DNA of 64,000 nucleotides, taken from the NCBI GenBank assembly GCA_036250195.1, contig JAVHZZ010000004.1:159276727-159340726 (forward strand), written 5' to 3'. Position numbers and translations under genes: made by a program. A model generated the notes under the pieces. That model made no database searches. It was given only the letters and a program-made list of their open reading frames with translations, and had not been told where the DNA came from. This stretch comes from Mixophyes australis. Taxonomy: Eukaryota > Chordata > Amphibia > Anura > Limnodynastidae. How positions within the stretch are numbered: the stretch's first letter is position 1; the number at the start of each line of letters is the position of its first letter. Shown here one piece after another: positions 32,677-43,617 of the stretch.

Positions 32677-33657
32677 GTTGAACAATATACCTTCTACCCG
32701 GAACACAGACACACCGCAATGCTCTGTTCCTTCCGACCAAATGTGAAATACAGACACACCACAATGCTCTGTTCTTTCCACCTAATAATTTCAACTCTGT
32801 TGCTATACTCACCGCTAGAGATCTATAATGCTCGGTGAACGTATTTCCTTTAGCCGCGCTCACTCGCTTTTCCCTAATACAGAAATATCACTGTGGGCCC
32901 CAAGGGCTATCAGCTCCTCGATACCCTGGCTAAACCACAAAATCTGCTGAGTTTATTATCGCTGGGAGCGCAAAGTCGATACAATCAACCTGCCTTTCCA
33001 GTATAATTCCTCCTAGCTGCTTCACCAATTCGCACTAACGGTGCGACCGGATCGCACTGCCTACCAATACTAATTATTAGCAAACCTTGCGATCTATTGG
33101 TAGCGCTTTGCGAAAACCCAGTTTTCGCATTCGGTATACCTGCCCTGTATACCGTCCTTCAGTTGGGCAATCCGCCTCGTCAGACAGCAACTGAGCACCT
33201 CAACAATAAAACAGTGTATCTACGTTACAACATCACACACTATACACCTTTTCTGCGCAGAAAATCAAAAGTTCCCAACAATAGTAATAATGTCTCAGAG
33301 GCTTTCACAAGTAATTATACTATGCATGTATAATAACTATCAACACGATTGTTTAACCACGTGGCAAGTTTACCGGAAGTTCGTGTACGCACAGCAGGAA
33401 GTACACATACGCTAAACAATGCAATACAGTTAAAACGCACAATGACAGAAAAAAGAAACAGTTTTCTCTTTTGTCCCTAGGTTCTAGTTAGCGTGCCCTA
33501 GATAATGCAAAACGGACATTCGGTTTCGCAACACAGAGTAAAATTCAGGTTTTGAACACCATGCGTTCTTACCCGTTTATGACGCGTCTCCACCCTTTGT
33601 TGAGGAACCGAAATCCGTTGGTCTTGCGTATCATCGGCAACGAAACCTCCAAAGCTC
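32677..33657 (-). other. Long structured leader of ERV-B
   Basis: About 1 kb separates primer site and gag. It shares stems with ERV-A: gtatac pairs (33,133-33,154), gcgaaaac/gttttcgc (33,109-33,129) and taccaata/tattggta (33,061-33,104). The hairpin loops differ between the two proviruses while the stem bases are kept. The two-unit direct repeat before the gag ATG (about 32,696-32,788) is also shared. A packaging or dimerisation role is inferred. Confidence 0.6.
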
Positions 33658-33668
33658 ACGAGCCCCCA
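33658..33668 (-). promoter_or_regulatory. Primer-binding site of ERV-B, tRNA-Pro-like
   Basis: In provirus sense TGGGGGCTCGT lies 3 bases after the 5' LTR, identical to ERV-A over 11 bases, then diverging from the full tRNA-Pro complement. Confidence 0.75.
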
Positions 33669-33671
33669 AAT

Positions 33672-34507
33672 TGTAATGTGCGTATTGTCGCTAACCAATA
33701 ACGATTGTCGAACCTCGATTTGTGTTTCCAAAGCACAGAGATTTATTCGCAATAAGTGGAAAAATATGCTCAAGCGAAGTAATAGTAAATACAGCCGTTA
33801 CTTATCGCAGGCGCTCTGGATCCAGTGCAGTCATTCAATCCTGAAGTCTGGGGACAAGATGTCTGCACTCTGGATCACAAGCTGCTGCTTATATACACAA
33901 TCAAATACAGTAATACAATGAAGAAGGTATGGCTTGCATCTATTGGTCCGGGTCTCAGGAATGTCCAAGGGGTCGTCAATCATTGGCTGGTTCATCCTAA
34001 GGAATCCAAAGGAGGGGGTCATATCTGCAGGGGGTATGCTCCGCTCTTCCCGCCAGAATTCCTTAGTCTTAAGTAGTTCATAATTCCCTATCATTCATAA
34101 CTTGCGTATGCACTCTGCGATTCCCTCGCAGAGCGCACCAAACAGTAGGATATGTAACAAGGTTCATTATGATACCACTCATGATGTTATTCCTTTAACC
34201 CGTTCTGTGTATTTCACTAATATGCATGTAACTCTGATATAACATAAATACTACTATATTTCGACATAACTGACTATGTGTTGCAACTACCAATAATGTG
34301 TACTATTTTATAAGTATGCGTGTTTGTGCGAATGTATGGTAAAAGACCAATTACTGTTGCTGCCACGTGTAGTGGATGCGTACGCCCTTTCACGCCGTAG
34401 CGTGCCCTTGTACGTCATAGCGTATCGTACGCATCTTTTCAGACAAAGACAACCAAGTTTGCTAGACTTTAATTGAAATGACTTTATCCAATTTACTGAC
34501 TTCGACA
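33672..34507 (-). repeat. 5' LTR of ERV-B
   Basis: Nearly identical to 24,667-25,504. The TATATAAG box is at 33,888-33,895 and AATAAA at 33,742-33,747 on the minus strand. This copy should drive proviral transcription leftward. The U3 carries CG-rich inverted blocks around 34,363-34,436 ('gcgtacgccctttcacgccg'). Confidence 0.93.
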
Positions 34508-34511
34508 AGGT

Positions 34512-34925
34512 ACTTGAAATCTTGGTTCTGCACAATCCATCAATTCTTGACACAGACTTGAAAGTCATAATTTCTAAAGCTATAATTCTTGCTAAGTGCA
34601 TGTTTAGGAAGATTGCTCTAGGATGAGTCCTGCTGTACTTTTTCCCTATGTAAAACGCTTCCAGCAGTGATGGTTGGCGATGATAGCAGTGGCTGGTTTG
34701 GAATTTTACCATGGAATTATCACACACATCAAGTTGCAATGACTGAAAACAATGTGAATTTCAAGGGTTATCAGTTGCATCTTCAATCCCAGAATGATTA
34801 ACATTTACAACATCATCACCCTCATCCCCATCTGTATAAATAACATTTTATTTATCGAACTGCCATTTGGTTTTTCAGATCATGCATGTTTCTCTCCCTG
34901 TCTTCGGATCGTTAAACCACTCAGC
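34512..34925. other. Nothing recognised between ERV-B and the L1 element
   Basis: No gene or repeat identified. This is the pre-insertion flank of ERV-B, continuous with the sequence left of 24,663. Confidence 0.4.
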
Positions 34926-36960
34926 AATTAGGCTCTCACACTGTGAGAGTAGCCTGGGCCACGCGTGACGTTCACTGGGACCTCCGATGACACCTGCCTG
35001 CCTCCTGGGGCATTTGGAGCCCGTCTGCAGATGGCTGAAGTTCCCCCGTCGAGTGCCCTCTCACATGCTGGGTTGCTGGCACCTGGCTGCTGGACCCCCC
35101 TGCCTCCTGAGGAGCCCCTCCAACCCCGTTGATTTCTGGCTGAAGTTCCTGCCACTCGGGACGCATACAGCGGGTCTGGTAGCCTACGTCCGGTTGAGAC
35201 CCCGGGGTAAAGTTTGGAGCTGCCCAGCGGACCCCGCTACTTCCGGTTCCGCTGCGGGACTTCCGGTCGGACATGTGTGGAGCTCCGTGGTGCGAGGCAT
35301 CGGATTTGGTTCCACAGCCTGTTCTTTATCCCCGCATTAAGACCTGGGGGTCCCCAGGAACGGGGTGCAGCTGCCGGACAGTCTGAAGGAAGCCTCCCTC
35401 TACCCACGGCTGTGGGTCCGGCCGGATGCAACGTGACACGGGGGAGACTGTGGAGGGGAGCCGTGCTCTGCTCACGGGAGGCCCTGCATTGAGACCCGCG
35501 ACTCGTGATGGAACCATTTCAGAGGTTCAACAGGGAGAAGGTACGTGCCCAGCTAGAGAAAATCAGCCATCTGTGCCTATACCATTAGCCTGGTGGCGGG
35601 CATACGGCTAAGTCGCGGCCTGAGAAGCTGAGAGGCCCTTCGTGATTTGGCCCCATCTCTGTGGCCATGGCTCCCAAATGCTGTCTGGAGCCCTGCTGCT
35701 TAAATTCCCCCTGTATGCGGCAGCAACCGAGGCACCCCTACAACAAAACACCCGGATTTGTCACCCTGGCAGATGTAGCAGAAGCATCCTGCGCTATTGA
35801 ATATTGGCCCACTATTTTTTTTTTTTGAGCCTAATTACAGTGCCTCATGGTGTTATTTCTCCTTCGCCATTACAAGCTCACAAGCTCTCACAAGGCACCA
35901 TTTTAGGTCTCAACTGTTTTGTACACTCACAACTAAGTGAGTCCTATCTGGTTTAACCAAACATTAAGCAAGAAGAATAATATCTGGCAGACTGCACTAC
36001 CTGCAATAGAACCTTACGATCGAGACCTGCTGTTCTATAATTATAATTCTTACAAATCTGTATAATTGAATTGTAACCTAATTTCCATCTGTTCCAGTTA
36101 TCAGACTTTTCATACAGAAGGTCTCCTCTGTCCCGAATACTTCAGGGGTGCAGCCTAATCAACTGGCTTGCTACGACTTTGATTGCCCTCGAGCCTCACC
36201 AACCAGATTTCAGTCCTCTGCTGGACGTTGTGGCCCCAGGAGGGGTCTCCCTTGGCCTGCGGTGTTCACTGCTGGGCAGGATTAGTAGGTCAGTGAGCAA
36301 GTCCTTTCCCAACTGTCAAATTCCAGGGTTCGCCCACCAGTCGCAGCTCCTACACCCTGTATGACACAAAGAGTTTGAACATATGTTTTAACTTCGCTTC
36401 TGGCTCACTGATGATGGCCGGGGTCCCCATCTGTTATGCAGTTGTGATGTAACAGTTGCCTCATTCCCGAGGGGCCTTTTCTGATTGAATCTTCTGCTCG
36501 GAAGTTTGTTGTATTTGACCTACCTTCTCCGAATCCTCCTTCATCTTTGACCCTACTCTGCTTAGCTATGCCGAAAAACAAAAAATCTCATTCGAAGGGT
36601 ATCCCTCAATATTACCCTAATAAGTCCTCCTCAGTCTCTGGAATAGAACAAACAGCTTCTCCTCGCTGTAACGCTTCGGTCCCGCAAGTAGTACCTCTTC
36701 CATTATCCGCATGTCATTTGTTTGGAAACTGCCATGTTCCTGCGTCAGACAGACTTCATTCATTTCATTCAACTATACTCAGTTCTGCACAGGTGCAAAT
36801 CCATTGCACTTCTGGACTTCCCTCATTTTCTCATTGGCTGAGCATTTCTAGAGCACTAGTTAAACCTCTTGGATTCACCTGTCTGATGCCTGTTCTTCAA
36901 GCTCACTTCCTGTAGCCTTTGGTTCTGATTCCTGTGCTCCTTGTGGATTTTCCGCTGTTC

Positions 36961-37805
36961 CAGCCTGCTCTCAGTTCGTGGCCTGTGTTGAACCATCGCT
37001 GCTCCAGTACTCTTCTAACCATTGCGAGTGTACTTCTTTGTGACAGCTCCGGTTCTCTCATCGCTACACTCAGAGCTGCTATTACACCTGTGACTCCTCA
37101 GTTGTTTCCACGAGTTGCCTCAGCTATTCCAGCCTGCTCTCAGTTCGTGGCCTATGTTGAACCATCGCTGCTCCAGTACTCTTCTAACCATCTCCAGTGT
37201 ACTTCATCGTGACAACTCCGGTTCTCTCATCGCTACACTCAGAGCTGCTATTACTTTTGTAACTCATCAGCTGTTACCACGGGTTACCTCCGCTACTTCA
37301 GTCTGCTCTCAGTCTCTGCCTGAGTTGAACTATCGCTGTTCCAGTACCACTACTACCATCTTCAGTGTACTTCATCGTGACAGTTCCAGTTCTCTCATCG
37401 CTACCACTCAAAGCTGCTACTACTATTGTAACTCATCAGCTGTTACCATGAGTTACCTCCGCTACTTCAGTCTGCTCTCAGTCTCTGCCTGAGTTGAACT
37501 ATCGCTGTTCCAGTACCACTACTACCATCTTCAGTGTACTTCATCGTGACAGTTCCAGTTCTCTCATCGCTATCACTCAGAGCTGCTACTACTATTGTGA
37601 CTCATCAGCTGTTACCACAAGTCATCCCTGCTGCTGCTGCAGTCTGCTCTCAGTCTCTGGCTGTATTGAACTCCTGCTGTTCCAGTACTGCTATTTACCA
37701 TCTCAACTGTACTACATCGTGACAGCTTCCGTTCTCTCACCGCTATCGCTCAGAGCTGCTACTACTGCATCTCATCTATTGTTGTGTGGCCTGCACAATA
37801 CCAGT
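36961..37805 (+). repeat. Five-unit 169-bp tandem array in the L1 5' part
   Basis: Unit starts ('cagcctgctctcagt' or 'cagtctgctctcagt') fall at 36,961, 37,130, 37,299, 37,468 and 37,640, giving periods of 169, 169, 169 and 172. As 169 is not a multiple of three, the array cannot be one continuous protein repeat. It follows a possible ORF1-like start (MPKNKKSHSKG at 36,569) and precedes the readable ORF1 body. It resembles 5' monomer arrays of some mammalian L1s in layout only. Confidence 0.85.
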
Positions 37806-38113
37806 GCTATACTCCAGCTGTACCAGTTCCTCTACCTTTTACCCTGGTGACAGCCTCTGTTTCTCCTGATTGCACCACAGGACATCTACTCTCCTTGTGC
37901 CTCATCTGTAGCTGCCCGTGTCACCTGGCTCCTCCACACCGCTCTGCTGTACACCCACTGACAGGACCGCGACCTGCAGGTTTGGTGCCACAAAGTCCAT
38001 ACCTCCTTGCGGGGGTTCCTGGCGAAAACCACCGGCCTGTTAGACTCCGCGGCTGTTGGTGGGCTAAGCAATGTCTAGCAGAGCCTAGGGATCAATTTTC
38101 TATAAGCCAACCA

Positions 38114-38849
38114 TGACACTCGCTCTCTTGAGGACTCAGACTCCGACGATGATGTGTCTGCTCCAGTTACTAAAAAAGACTTTCTCTCCCTGATCAAATA
38201 AATGAAGGAGCTTTGGTCTTCAGTCCACGCTGAAGTTCAGCACGCTCTTAATAGTCTGAGATCAGAGGTGTCCTCATTGGGTTCTCGCACGGATCATATT
38301 GAGAGGAAGATGAATGATGTCGTCTCAGGTGAAGAAGCTATGACTGACAACCTAACTCAAATCCGCCAGGAGCTCATTAATGTCCATGAACGCCAAGAAA
38401 ATATGGACAATAGAGCCTGGAGAAATAAACTCTGAATTAAAGGCGTCCCAGAGTCCGTTGAATCTGTACACCTGGACCCCTATCTCTGGAAACTATTCTC
38501 CCAGCTTGCTCCAGAAGTCCCAGAAGATCAATTCTTGCTGGATATAGCCCACAGAGCTCTTAAAACTCGTCCATCAGATCAATCTACACCTAGAGACGTT
38601 ATCCTCCGTCTTCATTATTTCACGACCAAAGAGGCTGTCTTACAAGCAGCTAGAAAGCTTCCTTCTTTATCCTATGAAGGTTATACCCTTCAAATTTTCA
38701 GGACCTCTCTCCCACCACTTTATCTCGGAGTCGGGAACTCCAACCTGTCACCTCAATCCTCAGAGAGAACAACATCAGATATTGCTGGGGGTTCCCCTTC
38801 CGTCTCTATCTTTGGCACCAGAACAAACAACTGTCAGCTAAAAGCTTAG
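38114..38849 (+). pseudogene. L1 ORF1 (RNA-binding protein), with stops
   Basis: One frame gives an acidic DSDSDDD start, a coiled coil (about 38,202-38,430, heptad-rich with VHERQENMDNRAWRNKL), then the L1 ORF1 core IKGVPESVE...AHRALKTRP...PRDVILRLHYFTTKEAVLQAARK and YEGYTLQIF. Stops interrupt at 38,199 (TAA) and 38,433 (TGA). It normally coats L1 RNA as a trimer. Confidence 0.75.
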
Positions 38850-39964
38850 GTGAAGTGCGAGACATCCTGCGAAATATTGGTCTGAATCAACCAGCCTCTC
38901 CGGAAGCTTCTCTAGCCCTTGCTAATGCGGTGGGCCCCACCACACCGAGAGCACAACAGCTTCCTCATAGAGACTGGTCAACTGTCCCTCACCACTCTAA
39001 ACCGCAATCTGCGGATCCCTGACTGGCAAGTTCCCGTCCCTGCTCCTTCTTCAAAGTGTGGCCGCACTACCCTCTACGGGTCTCAATGTAGCCCCCGCAA
39101 CTTCCTGACATAGTTCTATAATTCCCATGTCTTCAGATGTCCTCGCCCCTCATTTTCTACTACACTAAGACTATAATGTTGGTGCCGGTCCCACTGTAAT
39201 GCCTTATACTATCTGTTGCCTTTTTGCTGCCTGCCCCCTGAGAAGGCGGGTTGTTGCTCTTTATATCTTCTCCTAGGTGAGACGAGACACTGACAATGCG
39301 CAGACTACAGTTCCTGCTTTCGCCACCGATAAGTAGCTGTGATGTTTTGTTTTAATTGTCTCTATGTTGTATTTACGGTTACTATGTTGTTTATTTGATT
39401 CTCTTTCTATAGCTCTTTTATTGGGCTACACTCGGTGGCTTCACATGTGCCTACTACAATATGTTTAGTGTTATTGAGTTATCTCCTACCTCATATAATA
39501 TGTTTATTGCTGATAATTATTACCTTTGTCTCCTTCTTCCATGTACTTCCCCTTTTCCTCCTCTACTGTAGGGGTCATTAATCTCCTTATACCTTCCCCA
39601 CTCCCCTCCCTCTCAATAGGTCATACACACTAAATTGGTCTCTCGGGTTCCCCTTCTGGGTCCCCCGGCCCTCCGTTTTCTTTTGTGGTTGCTCTTAGTC
39701 TACCACCCCCCTTAGAGCCTAGGACTCTATGCTGGTCCCCCTGATGGCTTGTCCATCATGTCCTATCCTCTACCAGCATTTGGGACAAGTGGACTTTGGT
39801 CCGCTATGTCGTTCCCTATGTACCCTTAACCTTTGGTTCTCCCCTCCTTCTCCTCTCTGTTCATCACCTACCATGTCATTCCCTGTACACTCTTCTTTTT
39901 TTCTCCTCTCCACTTACATCTCTTCCCTCTTCTGGTCTCTAGCGCTCCCCTCATTGATTTTCCT

Positions 39965-42853
39965 ATGACCCTTAACCTTATCTCCTATAATGTCAAGGGC
40001 CTCAACTCCCCTCAGAAATGGGCTAAACTCCATTCGTCTCTTAAATCTCTTAAAGGGGACTTGATATTCCTACAAGAAATTCATTTTGTCCACCATCTCC
40101 ACCCCGAGCTTCGCTCCAGAAAATTTCCCTTGACATTTCATGCATGTGACCATAGGCAGAAAAAGCGGGGTGTAGCAATCCTGTTTGTGCGCCATTTAAT
40201 TTTCGAACTTCATGACTCTCATAAAGATAAAGAAGGTAGATTCCTGATTCTCATAGGCACTCTGAATAATTTCCCCTGCACTCTAGTGAACCTCTATGCA
40301 CCCAACACCGGCCAGCATAGGTTCTTTGTTAGCGCATGTTCGTCAAGGTGAGCTTATGGTCGCTGGTGACTTCCATGCTGTTTTAGCCGCGACTATAGAT
40401 CGTTCCTCAGGCACTTCCTCTTCTCCCTTGAGGAGAGATGCCCACACCAGAGCTGCCTTACAGGCTTTTCTGAAACTCCATAATTTATGCAACTCATGGA
40501 GAGTATTAGACCCCTTGGCCAGGGACTATACCTTCTTTTCTTCTCCCCATAATACCTACTCTCGGATTGACATGATCCTGCTCAGCCACGACCTCACTCT
40601 TAAACTTAGCCCCTCCCAAATCTTCCCTGTTACCTGGTCAGACCAAGGCCCTGTTTCAGCTGTACTTACCTCCCTTGCTCATCGCCCTCCTGGAGCAACC
40701 TGGAGAATCAACGAGTCACTCCTACATGATAAAGAAACTACTACTCTCCTACATTCTCTTCTCTCTGAGTATTTTGAGACGAACGACACCCCTGATATCT
40801 TTCCTATGACTCTTTGGGATGCACATAAGGCGGTAATACAGGGTCATCTTATTGCTTTGGCTTCTCGGAATAAGCGATTCCGTCTGGCTAAAACTATTCA
40901 ACTAACGGACTTGCTGAGAGCTTTAGAGCAACGCCACAAATTGACCCCTGATCCCTTGGTTCTCCAGGAAATTGCTTCTGTCCGTGGTGAACTAAATCTC
41001 TTGCCTTCTCACCAGGTTGCTAATAAACAGAAGTGGCTCAATCAGCGCTTTTATGAAAAGGGCGACAAGCCCGATAGATTGCTGGCCACTAAACTTAGGA
41101 CTAAGATAGCGGGCCGGAATCTCCTGGCTATCAGGGATTCAGATGGAGTTTTACACTATGACCCTCAGCGGATACGTGCTGCCTTCTAATCTTACTACAC
41201 TAAACTTTATAACCTTTCCCAACTGTCTGATCCTTTAGTCTCCCAACAACACTCGCAGTTGATCAAATCTTTTCTTTCTTCTGCTAAGCTTCCAAAACTC
41301 TCTATAAAGTCTCAGAAATTAGGAAAGACACCGGGGCCGGACGACTTTACTGCTGTGTATTATAAGAGGTTTGCTGTGCTTCTGGTCCCCCGTTTGCACA
41401 CCATATTCAACTCAATCCTGACTGGGGGTTCTTAGTCTAGGGATACTTTGGAAGCTCGGATCTCAATCATTTATAAAGAGGGTAAAGATGTTCATGACTG
41501 CGCTAGTTATCACCCTATCTCCCTGCTTTATACAGATGTCAAATTATATGCTTTAAAATTTTGGCTAATAGATTAAATTCGGTCCTTCCCTCCCTTATAC
41601 ATTATGATCAGGTTGGCTTTATACCGGGACGTCAGGCCAGAAACAATACCAGGAGAGTCGTTTATTACCGACTACTATGACTTCCTCTACCAGGAGAACT
41701 ACCCGGGCCTCTTTGCTAAAATCAAGTCTGAACTGTTCTCCTGGCGCTCATTGATAATCTCGTGGCTGGGCAGGATCATCTCTGTCAAGATGAACCTTCA
41801 CCCTAAGCTCCTCTATTATTTTCAGACCCTTCCTGTTCGAGTCCCCCTTTTGGATCTGACATCTATCCAAAAATGTCTTTCTAGATTTATCTGGAACGGC
41901 CTGTCTCCCAGGATTAAGCTGGCTCTCTTAAAGAGACCCACCAGAGGTGGTGGTAGGGGTTTCCCGGATTTGAAAATTTACTATTGGGCGGCTCATCTGA
42001 GCCAGATTGTAGCCTCCTTTGCCCCCCCCCAGCGGCACTGTCGTGGGTTGACATCAAATCCGCCTATCTTAAATTTCCAATTTTGCCCTGTATTTGGGGT
42101 TTCTCAAAATAAGCTAGATCTCCCCTCACCTCCAAATGTCCTACCTTACTATTCTCATCTGCGATATGGGAGACCTGCCGACCCCATCTCAATATACTGG
42201 TGTCCTCTCTTACTGTTCTACCTCTTTGGGGTAACCCTTCCTTTCCACCTGGGCTCTCCTCTGCCTTCTATAGTCCCTGGGTCACTGCAGGAGTTCGATT
42301 TGTCGGAGACCTTCTATTTCAGGGGGCCTTTATCTCCTGGGATGATCTATGCTCTAAATATCCAAGTTTCCATCCTTAATTATACGAGTATTTCCAGTTA
42401 TGACACTTTGTGAGCTCTCTCCTCGGGGGGAGGGGGCTCCTCTCCCCTCTCTTAATTCTCCCTTTGAATCCCTACGTCTCTCCTCATCTTTGGGTAGGGG
42501 CACGATCTCCTTTATCTACAGCTTAATTCTCAATGCACTTTTACCTCCAGGTGGCAGGCATGAGAGGGAGTGGGAGAGGAATCTGCCCCCCCCCCAGAGG
42601 AGTATTATTGGAAAATCATAAGGGATCAAGTCATCACAGCTCTATTTCCACCTTGGTGAAGAAGAACGCATATAAAGTATACTATAGGTGGTACTACACA
42701 CCAGACAAACTGACTAAAATGTTCCCCTCTAGTTCTCCATTATGTTGGCCGGGTTGTGGCCAGATGGGATCTTTCTTACATATTTGGTGGTCCTGCCCTA
42801 AAATATCCTCCTTTTGGGATCAAGTTAGGACCCTCCTCTCCCCCCTCCATTAA
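39965..42853 (+). pseudogene. L1 ORF2 (endonuclease and reverse transcriptase), broken
   Basis: Starts MTLNLISYNVKGLN, an apurinic-type endonuclease with LQEIHF, NLYAPNTG, a frameshift near 40,300-40,350, then VAGDFHAV, SRIDMIL and TWSDQGPV. The reverse transcriptase start is readable: KTPGPDDF (41,328), [16 protein letters not shown] and [17 protein letters not shown] (41,607-41,657). The frame then jumps to the post-palm thumb region (SELFSWRSLIISWLGRI), so the catalytic Tyr/Phe-Ala-Asp-Asp segment has been deleted. The C-terminal Cys-rich domain (CWPGCGQMGSFLHIWWSCP, 42,737-42,795) remains. Additional stops are present at 41,187, 41,434 and 41,572. Cannot encode an active enzyme. Confidence 0.8.
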
Positions 42854-43617
42854 TGCCCTGTTCGGAAAGACCCATGGTCTTTTCTTCTTTGTTATCCTCT
42901 GATTGATGATGATAGACAGTCTGCGAAATTGGCTTCCCATGTCCTTACTGCTGTGCGATGTCTAGTAGCTAAGTCTTGGAAACAAGTTGAACCCCCCCAC
43001 TATGGCGGCCCTGCGATCCTATATTTGGTTTATTTCCCAGATGGAACAGATTACATACCACCTGCATGATAAGGAGGATAAATTTCACCAGATTTGGGCT
43101 CCTTGGCTTTACTTATAACCCCATACCTCTTGTACCAACTCCTTTCTCCTAAGAAGAACTCCCTACATTCATAGGTGGCCTGACTCTTGATGCTGTCCCC
43201 CTTCCCAGAGTATCTAGGTTGTAATCTCCTTCGAAACTTTTATTGCCCCTATTTTATTTATTTGTTTCTCTTCAGGGAAAGGGAAAGATAAGGGTAAGGA
43301 AATGTGTGGATAAAGGGAAGTGTGTTCCCTTTTTCTTTCTTTCTCGGTGACATCCAGTGCCCCCCCCACACACACTATATAAAATGTTATAGTTTCTTGA
43401 GTATTCTGGATAACAATTGTATACTCACCTATCTGTTTAAAGGCAACCTCTGGTTGTCTTTGATATTTGCTACTCAAATATTTTCAGCTCCATTGACATA
43501 TGCCCATAATATGTATTGTTCTCTGTTTTTGTTTCTATTCCTGCAAATGTACTAATTGTTGATTCTTATCTGTACATCATTGCTATTTTTCAAAATAAAT
43601 AGTTAAGAAAAAAATAA

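Larger units (their letters stand above)
24667..34507 (-). mobile_element. ERV-B: near-intact gammaretrovirus-like provirus
   Basis: Minus-strand order is 5' LTR (33,672-34,507), tRNA-Pro-like primer site, leader, gag, UAG, pol, env, polypurine tract, 3' LTR (24,667-25,504). The 4-bp target duplication aggt lies at 24,663-24,666 and 34,508-34,511. The LTRs differ by six substitutions and one 2-base indel by eye in about 836 bp, implying recent insertion. All three main frames are open over their length. The simple genome, in-frame UAG between gag and pol, and Env architecture fit gamma- or epsilon-type viruses. No accessory gene was seen. Whether it is functional cannot be judged from sequence alone. 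Confidence 0.92.
34926..43617 (+). mobile_element. L1-type LINE, long but defective
   Basis: A GC-rich 5' region (34,930-36,900), a 169-bp tandem array, ORF1 (coiled coil plus RNA-binding type), ORF2 with endonuclease, partial reverse transcriptase and C-terminal domain, then a 3' tail ending in an A-rich run (43,585-43,617, with AATAAA). Codon and base composition contrast with the AT-rich flanks. Both ORFs carry stops or frameshifts, and ORF2 lacks the reverse transcriptase palm. The left limit is approximate, as no target duplication was confirmed. Confidence 0.8.

Noticed and set aside
34928..35611. Several overlapping frames on both strands in GC-rich DNA
   Set aside because: GC-rich L1 5' sequence has few stops; none shows a domain or sensible start.
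36919..37850. Long Ser/Thr-rich frames
   Set aside because: They follow the 169-bp tandem array, whose period is not a multiple of three, and switch frame from unit to unit.
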